Assembly (NCBI RefSeq): GCF_014635725.1 | Contig: NZ_BMDJ01000007.1 | Span: 156,306 to 220,305, forward strand | Length of the DNA: 64,000 bases | Direction of reading: 5' to 3' | From: Pedobacter mendelii | Lineage (GTDB): Bacteria > Bacteroidota > Bacteroidia > Sphingobacteriales > Sphingobacteriaceae | Shown here: in pieces, positions 47,001-56,615 of the stretch | Layout of the letters: each line of letters begins with the position of its first letter | Position numbering within the stretch: position 1 is the stretch's first letter | Program-made: the position numbers and the translations under genes | Notes under the pieces: generated by a model | Told to the model about the DNA's origin: nothing | What the model saw: the letters and a program-made list of their open reading frames with translations, nothing else | The model's database searches: none

Positions 47001-47419
47001 TGGGTGTATTAGAAAAAACTCTTAAAGATAATGTAAAACATAATTTAGTTTACAAAGGTACATACAAGCATCGCACTAAAAAAGGTGATTTAATTTATGT
47101 TGATATTAAAACCAATCATATTGTTTTTAGTGGAAGGAAAGCAAAACTTGTTGTGGCAACCGATATTTCAGAGCGATTGGATTATATCAATACGATAGAA
47201 AAACAAAACGAAAAGTTAAAGGAAATTGCGTGGATACAATCCCATACTGTGAGGGCTCCTTTAGCAAGAATTATGGCACTCATTGATATGCTTAACAACT
47301 CATCGATTCAGAAAAAATTAACGAAAGATGAAATTATACAGCATATAGAAAATTCAGCTAAAGAACTCGATACGATTATACGAGCGATAACTATCAAATC
47401 AGACGCTTCACAACAATAA
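44090..47419 (+). CDS. Multi-PAS/GAF signalling protein without ATPase domain
   Basis: A 1109-residue cytoplasmic sensor. Several PAS domains come first (about residues 15-110, 125-250, 255-380 and 385-510), then a GAF domain (about 515-665) and three further PAS domains (about 675-795, 800-910, 930-1045). The end is a HisKA-like helix pair (WIQSHTVRAPLARIM) without any N, G1 or G2 box, so it cannot bind ATP by itself. The fourth PAS resembles LOV domains (PRILEGPKTD) but lacks the flavin-binding Cys. It is followed 4 bp later by a CheY-like receiver, its likely partner. It may be phosphorylated by another kinase, for example the GAF kinase upstream. Confidence 0.88.
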   Translation: MISENGCLQLINAIEMPSILVSFSSGNFKFAAANNAWLIFFGLTKKEFSGFGISDLNKIYNKYFESFDDFFIDSIDIKNPEEQIPLQLTSKTGLNYKLTHRLIDADEHNIRYFLHSIALTPSRLVHEKVLDTLVMEGLEMIAVLDVQGNYLKVSSSVKGILGFSQKNFLSANAFEFIHPDDVPRIKEQFSKAQHVEKMLLKPYRFKNVKGEYLWVETIISNKLTDPNIQGLVANSRDITERMYDRIKAEISNERYKYAVKATSDAIWDWDIQKGTLIWGENFRILFGYNEQDLNSDIHSWIEKIHPEDIEQFSRKLDKVILTEETVWSAEYRFLKANGEYAIVHDKGFLIRDELGKALRMVGAMHDVTSKKVEEQRIRLLESVVLNTTDSVVITQIDTSSSKPISKIIYVNNAFTLMTGYSAEDVVGKSPRILEGPKTDQLEIDRIIRCLLEGHSCDTNMVNYKKNGDEFWNSFSVTPVENEKGEFDIWISIQRDITKEKISENRKKLFNDISGVFNSNSGLRDVLTLVLKIINKNTGFDASEIWLPDTYKRNLKLFAKTAENEKAIQFHYDTKNIVKIPKGESLAGKVWETMDLQVLDDFVEFGDFSRRHAAQKAGLKTAIGLPLNHNGTFIGVLILIGNVLPDSISFDIIGEELARILGAEIKRKQLENELDKIFNFAPDIIAVLNFKGYFRKINLAACELLGYSDNELLSEPTTHFVHPDDREKTLEAIKIAMDEDISHFENRCLTKSGKTIWLSWTATYVPEESSIFIVGKDITERKNLEDLLFKSNNLAIIGSWEIDPEAQKIYCSEIACEIIEAKDGFKPDLLLISRFFGSKNNHLNKGKIVLEDLENWDEEIQIKAFSGKLKWIRSIGQTEIIDGKFIRAYGSIQDINSRKVAEANIAEANKELEESEKRYHELFHLSPLPMWVYDFESLNFLDVNRAAVNNYGYSRDEFLKMNIRNIRPEEELGVLEKTLKDNVKHNLVYKGTYKHRTKKGDLIYVDIKTNHIVFSGRKAKLVVATDISERLDYINTIEKQNEKLKEIAWIQSHTVRAPLARIMALIDMLNNSSIQKKLTKDEIIQHIENSAKELDTIIRAITIKSDASQQ

Positions 47420-47423
47420 TACT

Positions 47424-47822
47424 ATGGAGAGAAAAATATTAGCCATTGATGATGACCCACTCATTCTTTTAATACATGAGGCCAAGCTTGAAGATGAAGT
47501 TAACTGTGCCTGCGAATATTTCGATAATGCTGAAGCTGCATTGAATTATATGCAAGTAACCCAGGATGCAGATATCCACTTTTTGCTTTTACTGGATATT
47601 AATATGCCAGTTATGAATGGTTGGGATTTGTTAGATGCGATTAATATAAGTGCCTTAAAAAATAGGGTTTATGCAATTATGGTTACTTCTTCTATAAATG
47701 AAGCAGATAAATGCAGGGCCAAAGAATATGAAATTGTTTTGGGTTTTGTAAGCAAACCGCTTAAAACCAGGCATATTGGTGCTTTTAGAGATATTAATGA
47801 GCTTGCTCCTTTTTTCAATTAA
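47424..47822 (+). CDS. CheY-like single-domain response regulator
   Basis: A 132-residue receiver without output domain. Acidic residues in ILAIDDDPLI, the phospho-acceptor Asp in LLLDINMPVMNGWD (about residue 58), TSS near 90 and the Lys in SKPLK form a complete site. It starts 4 bp after the multi-PAS gene and is certainly cotranscribed with it. It probably acts as a phosphate shuttle or by protein contact. Confidence 0.92.
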   Translation: MERKILAIDDDPLILLIHEAKLEDEVNCACEYFDNAEAALNYMQVTQDADIHFLLLLDINMPVMNGWDLLDAINISALKNRVYAIMVTSSINEADKCRAKEYEIVLGFVSKPLKTRHIGAFRDINELAPFFN

Positions 47823-47848
47823 CAGGCACTATTATTTAAATCTTGTGG

Positions 47849-49138
47849 CTATAAAAAATGATTCACAAGCAACACACCTAATAAACCCAATACGGAAACA
47901 ATACTTTCCATCATTGTCCATGTTTTAAATGTTTGCTTTAGCGTAAGGTTAAAATATTCCTTGAACATCCAAAAGCCCGTATCATTTACATGAGAAAACA
48001 TCAGGCTACCTGCACCTACAGCTAAAACCATTAATTCGGGAGATGCTCCTGTACCAATTAACGGTAGCACAATTCCAGAGGCAGTTAAAGCCGCAACTGT
48101 TGCAGAACCTAAAGTTATCCGTAACGATGCTGTAATTAGCCAGGCTAAAAATAATGGAGAAAGATTTAATCCTGAAGTAAGTGTTTTAACAGTTTCGCCA
48201 ACACCACTATCTACTAATATTTGTTTAAAAGCACCACCTGCAGCAATAATTAAAATAATCATAGCAATACTTTTTACACCTTCCACACAAGATTCCATAG
48301 CTCTTGAAATACCTACTTCCTGCACTAAAACGGTAATAATAACCGCTATTAACAATGCTGAGGTTGGGTCAGCTAAAAAAGTAAAAACTGGTTTAATAAA
48401 ATAATCACCTGTAAATGTAATGCCTATTGTGCCTGCGACAATTAGTAACACAGGTAGCAGTGCAGTGCTAAAACTTTTTATGCCCGAAGGTAAATTTTCT
48501 TCTTCAACAATAACAAAAGTGCCGGTTACGGCAGAATGCTCATTTTTAATTATTAACCTCGGAAAATAAATACCTGCAATAATTGCTATCGGAATGCTTA
48601 AGCCTAAACCAAATATTAAGGTTTTACCTAAATCTGCATGGAATATAGCGGCTAATGCTACAGGGCCAGGATGCGGAGGTAAAAAACCATGGGTGACGGA
48701 TAGCGCAGCAGCCATTGGTATACCAATATATAATTTCGATAAGCCTGTTGCTGATGCTATAGCAAAAACCAGGGGAATCAGTACAACAAAACCAGCATTA
48801 TAAAATAAAGGAATACCTACCAGTAAGCCTGTTAATAAAACTGCCCATTGTATATTTTTTTGTCCGAATAATTTAATCAGAATGAATACAATTTTTTTAG
48901 CAGAACCACTGTCTTCAATCAGCTTTCCCATCATTGCGCCAAGAGCAAGCACCATTACCATACTGCCCAGCGTGCTACCAATACCATTGCTTACCGAACC
49001 CATCACTTTTGTTGCCGGCATCCCTAAAAACAGCCCCGTTAAAATAGCAACAAAAAGCAAGGCTATCATCGGATTTAACTTCTTAATAATCAATATAAAA
49101 AGTAGGAGAATTCCGGCAAGGACGATAAGTAACGACAT
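47849..49138 (-). CDS. gntP: Gluconate:H+ symporter, GntP family
   Basis: A 429-residue permease with about 12 hydrophobic segments and GntP hallmarks: GLFLGMPATKVMGSVSNGIG, the GVLLG-type helix GAMMGKLIEDSGSA, and a conserved HGFLPPHPGPVALAA loop near residue 150. It transports gluconate or a related sugar acid across the inner membrane. It begins 2 bp after the gluconokinase stop, so the two genes form an operon for uptake and phosphorylation of gluconate. Substrate identity rests on this pairing and the family. Confidence 0.9.
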   Translation of the reverse strand: MSLLIVLAGILLLFILIIKKLNPMIALLFVAILTGLFLGMPATKVMGSVSNGIGSTLGSMVMVLALGAMMGKLIEDSGSAKKIVFILIKLFGQKNIQWAVLLTGLLVGIPLFYNAGFVVLIPLVFAIASATGLSKLYIGIPMAAALSVTHGFLPPHPGPVALAAIFHADLGKTLIFGLGLSIPIAIIAGIYFPRLIIKNEHSAVTGTFVIVEEENLPSGIKSFSTALLPVLLIVAGTIGITFTGDYFIKPVFTFLADPTSALLIAVIITVLVQEVGISRAMESCVEGVKSIAMIILIIAAGGAFKQILVDSGVGETVKTLTSGLNLSPLFLAWLITASLRITLGSATVAALTASGIVLPLIGTGASPELMVLAVGAGSLMFSHVNDTGFWMFKEYFNLTLKQTFKTWTMMESIVSVLGLLGVLLVNHFL

Positions 49139-49140
49139 AA

Positions 49141-50631
49141 TTATTGATTCAGGTGATGAAGCTGATGCATGGTTAGATTTAGGTTTGCATACAGTTGTTT
49201 AAATATGAGAAAATTTCTTTGATACTTTAAATGATTTAATTTATCAGGCATGATAATTTTAGGATTAATAGGGGCAGATGAAGGATACTCTTCTGATAAA
49301 CCAGTTGCTTTTGCCGCCAAATAGGCGGCTCCAACAGCCGATGCATCTTCCTGCAAAACCAGTTTGAGTTTTTTTCCGGTAATATCTGCCAGTATTTGCA
49401 TCCAAACTTTTGAATGTACGAAACCGCCGCTTACATTAATTTGCTTAATTGGATTCGTCTCTTCTTCAACGGCTTTCATAACATCGTTCAGGGCATAGCA
49501 AATGCCTTCTATAACCGCTCTTGCCAAATGGTTTTGATCATGTTGCAGTGTAAGGCCGAAAAAGGTTCCGCAGGCTTTACTATCCCATATTGGTGCCCGC
49601 TCTCCGGCTAAATAGGGCAAGAAAGTTAAGCCTTCGCTTCCTGCCGGTATACCGGCAATTGCTTCAAACAGCGCATTATAATCTTCATCATTTAAAACTT
49701 TTTTGCCAAAAACGTTCTTTAGTAGCCATTGTAAAGCAATTCCTCCGTTATTAATCGGGCCGCCACAAATAAAAGTCTGAGCATCTAATATATAACTAAA
49801 AGGCATTGCGGTTGGGTTATAAACAGGCTTCGAACTCGCTAATCTTAATGCACCACTTGTACCAATAGTTACAGCTGCAATACCGTTTGTTATTGCTTCG
49901 CTGCCTAAATTTGCCAGGCAACCATCAGAAGCACCGATTACAAAGTTCGTTTTCAGGTTTGGGAAAATTACTTTGGCTGATGCTTGCAATTCATGCTTAT
50001 GATAATCCGTCGGTACAGCCGCTGATAATTGTTCGGGTTTCAATCCGGCTGAAATAAGCGCCTGCTCGTCCCATTTCAAGGTATGGATATTAAATAATCC
50101 GGTAGCAGAAGCAATTGAATAATCAACTTTAAATTCTCCAAACAACTTAAACCAGATGTATTCTTTTATGGAGATAAATTTATAGGTTTTTGCAAAAAGT
50201 TCAGGCTCATTTTGGTTAAGCCAAATGATTTTGCAGAGGGGCGACATGGCATGAATCGGTGTTCCTGTAGCTTTATAAATTTCTATGCCAGCTGCTGATT
50301 CTTTTAGTTTTTCAGCAATAGCGGTGCTGCGATTATCGGCCCAGGTTATCATCGGTGCTAAGGCATTACCCTGGTCATCAACCATAATTAAACTGTGCAT
50401 AGCCGAACTTAGTCCGATAGTTAATAATTCTGATCCTAATTTTTCTTTTAATTCATTAATACATTTGATAAAAGCTTTCCAGATGATTTCTGGATTTTGT
50501 TCACTGTAGCCGGGTTTAGGCGATTCGGTAGCATAAAAGGATTGAACGGAAGCGATGGGTTTGTACAGCATATCCAAAGCAACCGCCTTTGTACTTCCCG
50601 TTCCAATATCAATGCCGGTTATATATTTCAT
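49141..50631 (-). CDS. gntK: FGGY-family gluconokinase
   Basis: A 496-residue FGGY carbohydrate kinase phosphorylating a sugar acid or sugar with ATP. The N-terminal ATPase fold GIDIGTGSTKAVALD is followed by SAMHSLIMVDDQG, ITWADNRS, and in the second half VTIGTSGALRLA and NVSGGFVHSKVWMQILADI. The coupling to a GntP permease makes gluconate (to 6-phosphogluconate) the best guess; xylulokinase-like sugars are an alternative. The operon start has a TTTTG and TAAATTGC pair on the minus strand near 50660-50695 that could be a promoter. Confidence 0.88.
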   Translation of the reverse strand: MKYITGIDIGTGSTKAVALDMLYKPIASVQSFYATESPKPGYSEQNPEIIWKAFIKCINELKEKLGSELLTIGLSSAMHSLIMVDDQGNALAPMITWADNRSTAIAEKLKESAAGIEIYKATGTPIHAMSPLCKIIWLNQNEPELFAKTYKFISIKEYIWFKLFGEFKVDYSIASATGLFNIHTLKWDEQALISAGLKPEQLSAAVPTDYHKHELQASAKVIFPNLKTNFVIGASDGCLANLGSEAITNGIAAVTIGTSGALRLASSKPVYNPTAMPFSYILDAQTFICGGPINNGGIALQWLLKNVFGKKVLNDEDYNALFEAIAGIPAGSEGLTFLPYLAGERAPIWDSKACGTFFGLTLQHDQNHLARAVIEGICYALNDVMKAVEEETNPIKQINVSGGFVHSKVWMQILADITGKKLKLVLQEDASAVGAAYLAAKATGLSEEYPSSAPINPKIIMPDKLNHLKYQRNFLIFKQLYANLNLTMHQLHHLNQ

Positions 50632-50910
50632 TCATGCAGGTTTAGGGTGCAATTTAGCTTTTTGAGCCTGAAAACAAAAGTTGTACAAATCACGGGAACA
50701 AACTCAGAAATTCTTATCTACCATCTACCATGAATTCAACTTCATTATAACTTCATAATTCTGTAGTTATTTCGTACCATAATTAATCAACAGATAGCCC
50801 TAATCCACTAAAGTCATCATATCTGCTTTTACGGATAAAGTCTTTATAGATTATCTATCTGAAAATTAATTTAACCAAAAATTAAATCAGATAAACTATC
50901 AGTAAAAAAG

Positions 50911-51993
50911 ATGAAGAGAAATGTCATGTTCCTTGGCCTGTGTGCTTTACTCTACGTAACAGGTTGTACCGAGAAAAAAGAAGAAAAAGAAGAAGTTGTT
51001 ACTTATGCGGTTACCTCACCGCTAAAAATTGATACTTCTTTTACAAAAGAGTACGTTTCGCAGATTAAATCTGTCAGAAATATCGAAATCAGAGCCTTAG
51101 AAAAAGGTTATTTACAAAATATTTATGTTGATGAAGGTCAGCATGTTCATGCGGGACAAGTCTTGTTTAGAATTATGCCAAAAATGCTTCAGGCAGAATT
51201 GTTAAAAGCGCAGGCCGAAACAAAATCGGCTGAAATCGAATTAGAAAACACAAAATTATTAACGGATAAAAATGTGGTGTCTAAAAATGAACTGGCAATG
51301 GCGAAAGCAAAGTTGCAGGCTGCAAATGCAGAAACATCGCTGGCTAAAATGCATTTAGGTTTTACCGAAATTAAAGCACCATTTGATGGAACGATAGATC
51401 GTATTCCTTTTAAATTGGGAAGTATGGTTGATGAAGGCGCATTGCTTACCAGTTTATCTGATAACAGCCAGGTATTTGCTTACTTTAATGTTTCGGAGCC
51501 TGAATATTTAAACTATCAATCGGCAGCAAAAGTAAAAGGACAGCAAGAAGTTGGCTTATTGCTTGCAAATAACGAGTTGTTAAAATCTAAAGGCAGGGTT
51601 GAAGTTATAGAAAGTGAGTTTAATAATGAAACCGGTAACATTGCGTTCCGGGCAAGATTTACAAATTCTGATAACTTATTGAGAAATGGCGAAACTGGTA
51701 AAATTCAGATGCTTGTGCCTTTAAAAAATGCAATTGTAATTCCACAAAAAGCCACTTACGATATTCAGGATAAAACTTATGTTTTTGTTTTAGATGGTAA
51801 GAATAAAGTCCATTCGAGGGCGATTACAATTGCCAGTGAATTACCTGATTTATACGTAATTAGTGATGGTTTATCATTGGGCGATAAGATATTGCTGGAA
51901 GGTGTGCAGAAAGTTAAAGATGATGATAAAATCACTTATAAATTCCAGAAGCCGCAAGACGTTATTCAAAAATTGAGACTGAAAACCGAATAA
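50911..51993 (+). CDS. RND efflux periplasmic adaptor (MFP) lipoprotein
   Basis: A 360-residue membrane fusion protein, the periplasmic bridge of a tripartite RND efflux pump. It has a lipoprotein signal ending in VTGC (Cys at about residue 20). The biotinyl-lipoyl half motifs (LEKGYLQNIYVDEGQHVHAGQVLF and FTEIKAPFDGTIDRI) flank a helical hairpin (about 90-140), followed by the beta-barrel and the membrane-proximal domain. It is the first gene of a three-gene operon. The pumped substrates are not predictable. Confidence 0.93.
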   Translation: MKRNVMFLGLCALLYVTGCTEKKEEKEEVVTYAVTSPLKIDTSFTKEYVSQIKSVRNIEIRALEKGYLQNIYVDEGQHVHAGQVLFRIMPKMLQAELLKAQAETKSAEIELENTKLLTDKNVVSKNELAMAKAKLQAANAETSLAKMHLGFTEIKAPFDGTIDRIPFKLGSMVDEGALLTSLSDNSQVFAYFNVSEPEYLNYQSAAKVKGQQEVGLLLANNELLKSKGRVEVIESEFNNETGNIAFRARFTNSDNLLRNGETGKIQMLVPLKNAIVIPQKATYDIQDKTYVFVLDGKNKVHSRAITIASELPDLYVISDGLSLGDKILLEGVQKVKDDDKITYKFQKPQDVIQKLRLKTE

Positions 51994-52018
51994 TCTAAAT
52001 CCCGCTAATACTTATTTT

Positions 52019-55000
52019 ATGTTTAGTAAATTCATACAAAGGCCAGTCCTTTCTATAGTTATATCTCTTATAATTGTGTTTTTAGGGGTGTTGGCAATAA
52101 GCTATCTTCCTGTAACCCAATTCCCGTCTATTTCCCCGCCTAAAGTAAATATAACAGCAGAATACCCTGGGGCAAATAACGAATTATTAATTAAATCTGT
52201 CGTAATTCCGCTCGAACGAGCCTTGAATGGTGTGCCGGGAATGAAATACATTGCATCTGATGCAGGTAATGATGGTGAAGCATCTATCCAGGTTGTGTTT
52301 AACCTCGGTACTGACCCTAATCAGGCTTCTTTAAATGTTCAAAACCGGGTTGCAGCAGTAACCAATAAACTTCCGCCACTTGTTGTTCGTGAGGGTGTGA
52401 AAATCACACGTGAGGAATCTAACATGTTGATGTATATCAACTTGTATAGTAAAGATCCTAAAATGAACCAAAACTTCTTATACAACTTTGCCGATATCAA
52501 TTTGCTTTCTGAATTAAAAAGAATTGATGGGGTTGGTTTTGCTGATATTTTGGGCGATAGAGATTATGCCATGCGAATATGGCTTAAGCCCGATCGCATG
52601 CAGGCCTATAAAATTTCTGTTGATGAAGTGATGAAATCGCTTGATGAACAAAGTTTGGAAGCATCTCCAGGTAAAACAGGAGAAAGTTCTGGTAAAAGAT
52701 CGCAAGCTTTTGAATACGTGCTGAAATATTCTGGTCGCTTTAATACAAAAGAAGGCTATGAAAATATTGTGCTAAGGGCAAACGCCAATGGCGAAATGTT
52801 GCGCCTAAAAGATGTTGCAGATGTAGATTTTAGTGCTTCAGCTTATAATTTATATTCTACCTTAAACGGAAAAGCTTCAGCAGCGATTGTATTAAAACAA
52901 TCTTATGGAAGTAATGCTACGCAGGTTATTAAAGATGTTAAGGCCAAAATGGCTGAGATTAAAACCAGTTCATTTCCGAAAGGTTTAGATTATGAGGTGA
53001 GTTATGATGTGTCAAAATTCCTTGATGCATCGATAGAGAAAGTTATTCATACCCTTGTTGAAGCCTTTATTTTGGTAGGATTGGTTGTATTTCTTTTCCT
53101 TGGCGATTGGCGTTCAACCGTTATTCCAGCTATTGCAGTTCCGGTTTCCCTCATCGGAACCTTTGTATTTATGTCCTTCTTTGGTATAACGCTCAATCTA
53201 ATTACATTGTTTGCTTTGGTACTGGCCATTGGTGTAGTAGTGGATGATGCAATTGTAGTTATTGAGGCCGTGCACGCTAAAATGGAACACGACAGGAAAA
53301 TGTCAGTACTTAGAGCTACCCAAGAGGCGATGAAGGAAATTAGCGGAGCAATCATTGCAATTACCTTTTTAATGGCATCTGTATTTATTCCGGTAACCTT
53401 TATGTCGGGTCCGGTGGGTATTTTCTACCGTCAGTTTTCCATCACCATGGCTACTGCAATTATCTTATCGGGTATAGTGGCATTAACGCTTACACCAGCC
53501 TTGTGTGCCATTATGTTGAAAAATAATCATGGGCAGGCGAAAAAGAAAACCATAGTTGATAAGTTTTTAGATGCTTTTAATAAAGGCTTTGCCAGGCTCT
53601 CCGGCAAATATGAAATCGTTTTAACCAAGGTTGTTAGTCGCAAGTTATTAACTTTTGGGGTGTTAATTTTATTTTGTTTGGGCATTTGGGGTTTAAGTGG
53701 AAGTGTTCCTTCCGGTTTCATACCAAACGAAGATCAGGGAATGGTATATGCCATTATTCAAACGCCACCAGGATCTACCTTAGAGCGAACCGACCAGATA
53801 GCAGAGAAGCTTCAGAAAATGTGTGAGGATATTGATGGTGTTCGATCAGTTTCATCATTAGCAGGGTATGAAATTTTAACGGAGGGTACTGGCTCGAACT
53901 CTGGAACGTGTTTAATTAACCTAAAAGATTGGGATGAACGTAAAAATTCTGCTCAGGAAATTATTAAAGAACTTGAAGAGAAATCAAAGTCAATCCCAGG
54001 CGCAACCATAGAATTTTTCCAACCACCGGCAGTACCGGGTTATGGAGCAGCGGGCGGTTTCGAACTTCGTTTATTAGATAAAGCAGGTAGTGGCGACTAT
54101 AAAAAAATGGAAACCGTTGCCAATGAATTTGTAGCAGCGCTTAATAAACGTAAAGAGTTATCGTCTGTATTTACTTTCTACAGTGCTAGTTTTCCTCAGT
54201 ATATGTTGAAGATAGACAATGATATTGCACAGCAAAAAGGTGTAACGATTGATAACGCAATGAACACGCTTTCTACTTTTGTCGGGAGTAATTACGAAAC
54301 CAGCTTTATCAAATACGATCGCCAGTACAAAGTAATGGTTCAGGCCTTGCCACAATACAGAGCTTTGCCTGAGGATATTTTAAAGTTATCAGTTAAAAAT
54401 GATAAGGATGAAATGGTTCCTTTTTCGGCCTTTATGAAGATGGAAAAAGTGTATGGACTTTCAGAAATTACCAGGCACAATATGTATAATGCGGCCGAAA
54501 TTAGCGGTCAATCCGCAACAGGATACAGTTCAGGAGAAGCCATTGCTGCAATTAGTGAGGTTGCCAAAAAAACATTGCCTAGAGGTTTTGGTATCGATTG
54601 GGCAGGTATATCTAAAGATGAAGTATCAAGGGGCAATGAGGCAATTTATATATTCCTTATCTGTTTGGGCTTCGTTTACCTCGTACTTGCTGCACAATAC
54701 GAAAGTTTTATCCTTCCACTATCAGTAATTCTTTCACTACCTGTGGGTATTTTTGGTGCTTTTCTTTTCTTAAAGCTTTTAGGTTTAGAAAATAATATTT
54801 ATGCACAGGTTGCGATGGTAATGCTGATAGGTTTACTTGGTAAAAACGCCGTGCTGATTGTCGAATTTGCAACACAAAGGCAGGCACAAGGCGCAACCAT
54901 ACTTAAAGCTGCAATGGACGGAGCAAGTGTACGTTTCCGCCCGATTTTAATGACTTCATTTGCTTTTATCGCTGGTTTAATACCGCTAATGATTGCCAGC

Positions 55001-55189
55001 GGCCCTGGGAAAATTGGTAACAGAACGATTGGTTCAGCTGCAGCAGGTGGTATGCTTTTCGGAACCATTTTCGGGGTAATAATCATCCCTGGATTGTATT
55101 ATGTATTTGGAACAATAGCAGCAAGACATAAGCTGATTAAAATTGAAGAAGAACATCCGTTAACTGAAGAAATAGAAGATAATGTTTAA
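52019..55189 (+). CDS. RND efflux permease, HAE1 family
   Basis: A 1056-residue inner-membrane proton-driven transporter (AcrB-like). It has the N-terminal FIQRPVLSIVISLIIVFLG helix, large porter domains after TM1 and TM7, and the proton-relay Asp pair in AIGVVVDDAIVVIEAV (about residues 405-412). It has the length and symmetry of a complete HAE1 pump for hydrophobic or amphiphilic compounds. The adaptor lies 25 bp upstream; the outer membrane channel gene overlaps its end by 8 bp. Confidence 0.95.
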   Translation: MFSKFIQRPVLSIVISLIIVFLGVLAISYLPVTQFPSISPPKVNITAEYPGANNELLIKSVVIPLERALNGVPGMKYIASDAGNDGEASIQVVFNLGTDPNQASLNVQNRVAAVTNKLPPLVVREGVKITREESNMLMYINLYSKDPKMNQNFLYNFADINLLSELKRIDGVGFADILGDRDYAMRIWLKPDRMQAYKISVDEVMKSLDEQSLEASPGKTGESSGKRSQAFEYVLKYSGRFNTKEGYENIVLRANANGEMLRLKDVADVDFSASAYNLYSTLNGKASAAIVLKQSYGSNATQVIKDVKAKMAEIKTSSFPKGLDYEVSYDVSKFLDASIEKVIHTLVEAFILVGLVVFLFLGDWRSTVIPAIAVPVSLIGTFVFMSFFGITLNLITLFALVLAIGVVVDDAIVVIEAVHAKMEHDRKMSVLRATQEAMKEISGAIIAITFLMASVFIPVTFMSGPVGIFYRQFSITMATAIILSGIVALTLTPALCAIMLKNNHGQAKKKTIVDKFLDAFNKGFARLSGKYEIVLTKVVSRKLLTFGVLILFCLGIWGLSGSVPSGFIPNEDQGMVYAIIQTPPGSTLERTDQIAEKLQKMCEDIDGVRSVSSLAGYEILTEGTGSNSGTCLINLKDWDERKNSAQEIIKELEEKSKSIPGATIEFFQPPAVPGYGAAGGFELRLLDKAGSGDYKKMETVANEFVAALNKRKELSSVFTFYSASFPQYMLKIDNDIAQQKGVTIDNAMNTLSTFVGSNYETSFIKYDRQYKVMVQALPQYRALPEDILKLSVKNDKDEMVPFSAFMKMEKVYGLSEITRHNMYNAAEISGQSATGYSSGEAIAAISEVAKKTLPRGFGIDWAGISKDEVSRGNEAIYIFLICLGFVYLVLAAQYESFILPLSVILSLPVGIFGAFLFLKLLGLENNIYAQVAMVMLIGLLGKNAVLIVEFATQRQAQGATILKAAMDGASVRFRPILMTSFAFIAGLIPLMIASGPGKIGNRTIGSAAAGGMLFGTIFGVIIIPGLYYVFGTIAARHKLIKIEEEHPLTEEIEDNV

Positions 55190-56615
55190 AAAAGATATTT
55201 ATAAATACTTTGGCATTGCATTAATATGTGCTACATATTCAGCTTGCAAAGTGCCAGAGTTTGCCCAGCGTAATGAAAATAAAAATGTGCCTGTGAATTT
55301 CAATGATTCGCAGGATACGCTAAATACGGGCAAAATTCAATGGCGCCAGTTTTTTACTGATCCAAATCTGGTTAGATTGATTGATACTGCATTAAAGAAC
55401 AATCAGGAATTGAACGTAACCCTGCAAGAAATAGAAATTGCTAAAAACGAAATTAAAGCAAGAAAAGGAGAACTGCTTCCTTCTGTTGGTTATAGGGTAG
55501 GTGCAGGCTTAGAGAAAGTTGGTCGCTACACCAGCTCTGGTGCGGGCGACGCCTCAACAGATATTACGCCTGGCAAGGAAGTGCCCGATGTACTGCCCGA
55601 TTATGCCTTTGGTTTACAGGCCAATTGGGAAGCTGATATCTGGCATAAGTTGAGAAATTCTAAAAAAGCAGCAGTAAGCCGTTACCTGTCTACAGTTGAA
55701 GGTCGTAATTTCGTAATCACAAATCTTGTTGCTGAAGTTGCCAATTCTTACTATGAATTACTGGCGCTTGATAATCAACTGGCTATTGTAAAGCAGAATA
55801 TCGCTTTGCAGAGCAATGCTTTGGAATTGATGAAAATTCAAAAACAAGCAACACGGGTAACCGAACTTGCAGTAAGGAAATTTGAGGCTGAGGTTTTAAG
55901 TTCTAAAAGCTTAGAATTCGATATTCAACAGAACATTACCGAAAGTGAAAACAAAATTAATTTCTTATTAGGTCGTTATCCACAAGCTATCCCAAGAGAT
56001 AAAGGTAGTTTTACCGACCTTGTTCCACCAACGGTTCAGGCTGGTTTACCAGCACAGTTATTGGCAAACCGACCTGATATTAAACAGGCCGAATTAGATT
56101 TAGCTGCGGCGAAATTAGATGTTAAAGTAGCGAAAGCACAATTTTATCCATCTTTAGGTATTTCTGCAACCATCGGTTATCAGGCGTTTAACCCCTCGTA
56201 TTTATTAAGAACGCCTGAATCATTAGCCTATTCATTGGCAGCGGACTTGGCAGGGCCACTTATTAATCGGAATGCCATAAAAGCAGAATATTTAACTGCA
56301 AATTCAAAGCAGTTGCAAGCCGTATTTAATTATGAAAAAACTGTTTTGAATGGTTATATCGAGGTTGCAAATCAATTGTCGAATATTACTAATCTTCAAA
56401 AAAGCTATGATTTAAAATCGAAACAAGTATTGGCGCTTACCCAATCCATAGATATTTCTAACGATTTATTTAAAGCAGCAAGAGCCGATTATTTTGAAGT
56501 CCTGATGACACAGCGCGATGCATTGCAATCTAAACTAGAGCTAATTGAAACTAAGAAACAACAGCTGAATGCTGTGGTAAACATATACCATGCGCTTGGC
56601 GGTGGATGGAATTAA
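55182..56615 (+). CDS. TolC/OprM-like outer-membrane efflux lipoprotein
   Basis: A 477-residue outer-membrane factor of the NodT/OprM type, the exit duct of the RND pump. The signal ends in a lipobox (ATYSAC, Cys at about residue 22). Two OEP repeats of long helices are evident: one from LVRLIDTALKNNQELNVTLQ to AVKQNIALQ, and the second from the typical LPAQLLANRPDIKQAELDL onward. It overlaps the permease by 8 bp, and the operon ends with the hairpin at 56746-56788. Confidence 0.94.
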   Translation: MFKKDIYKYFGIALICATYSACKVPEFAQRNENKNVPVNFNDSQDTLNTGKIQWRQFFTDPNLVRLIDTALKNNQELNVTLQEIEIAKNEIKARKGELLPSVGYRVGAGLEKVGRYTSSGAGDASTDITPGKEVPDVLPDYAFGLQANWEADIWHKLRNSKKAAVSRYLSTVEGRNFVITNLVAEVANSYYELLALDNQLAIVKQNIALQSNALELMKIQKQATRVTELAVRKFEAEVLSSKSLEFDIQQNITESENKINFLLGRYPQAIPRDKGSFTDLVPPTVQAGLPAQLLANRPDIKQAELDLAAAKLDVKVAKAQFYPSLGISATIGYQAFNPSYLLRTPESLAYSLAADLAGPLINRNAIKAEYLTANSKQLQAVFNYEKTVLNGYIEVANQLSNITNLQKSYDLKSKQVLALTQSIDISNDLFKAARADYFEVLMTQRDALQSKLELIETKKQQLNAVVNIYHALGGGWN

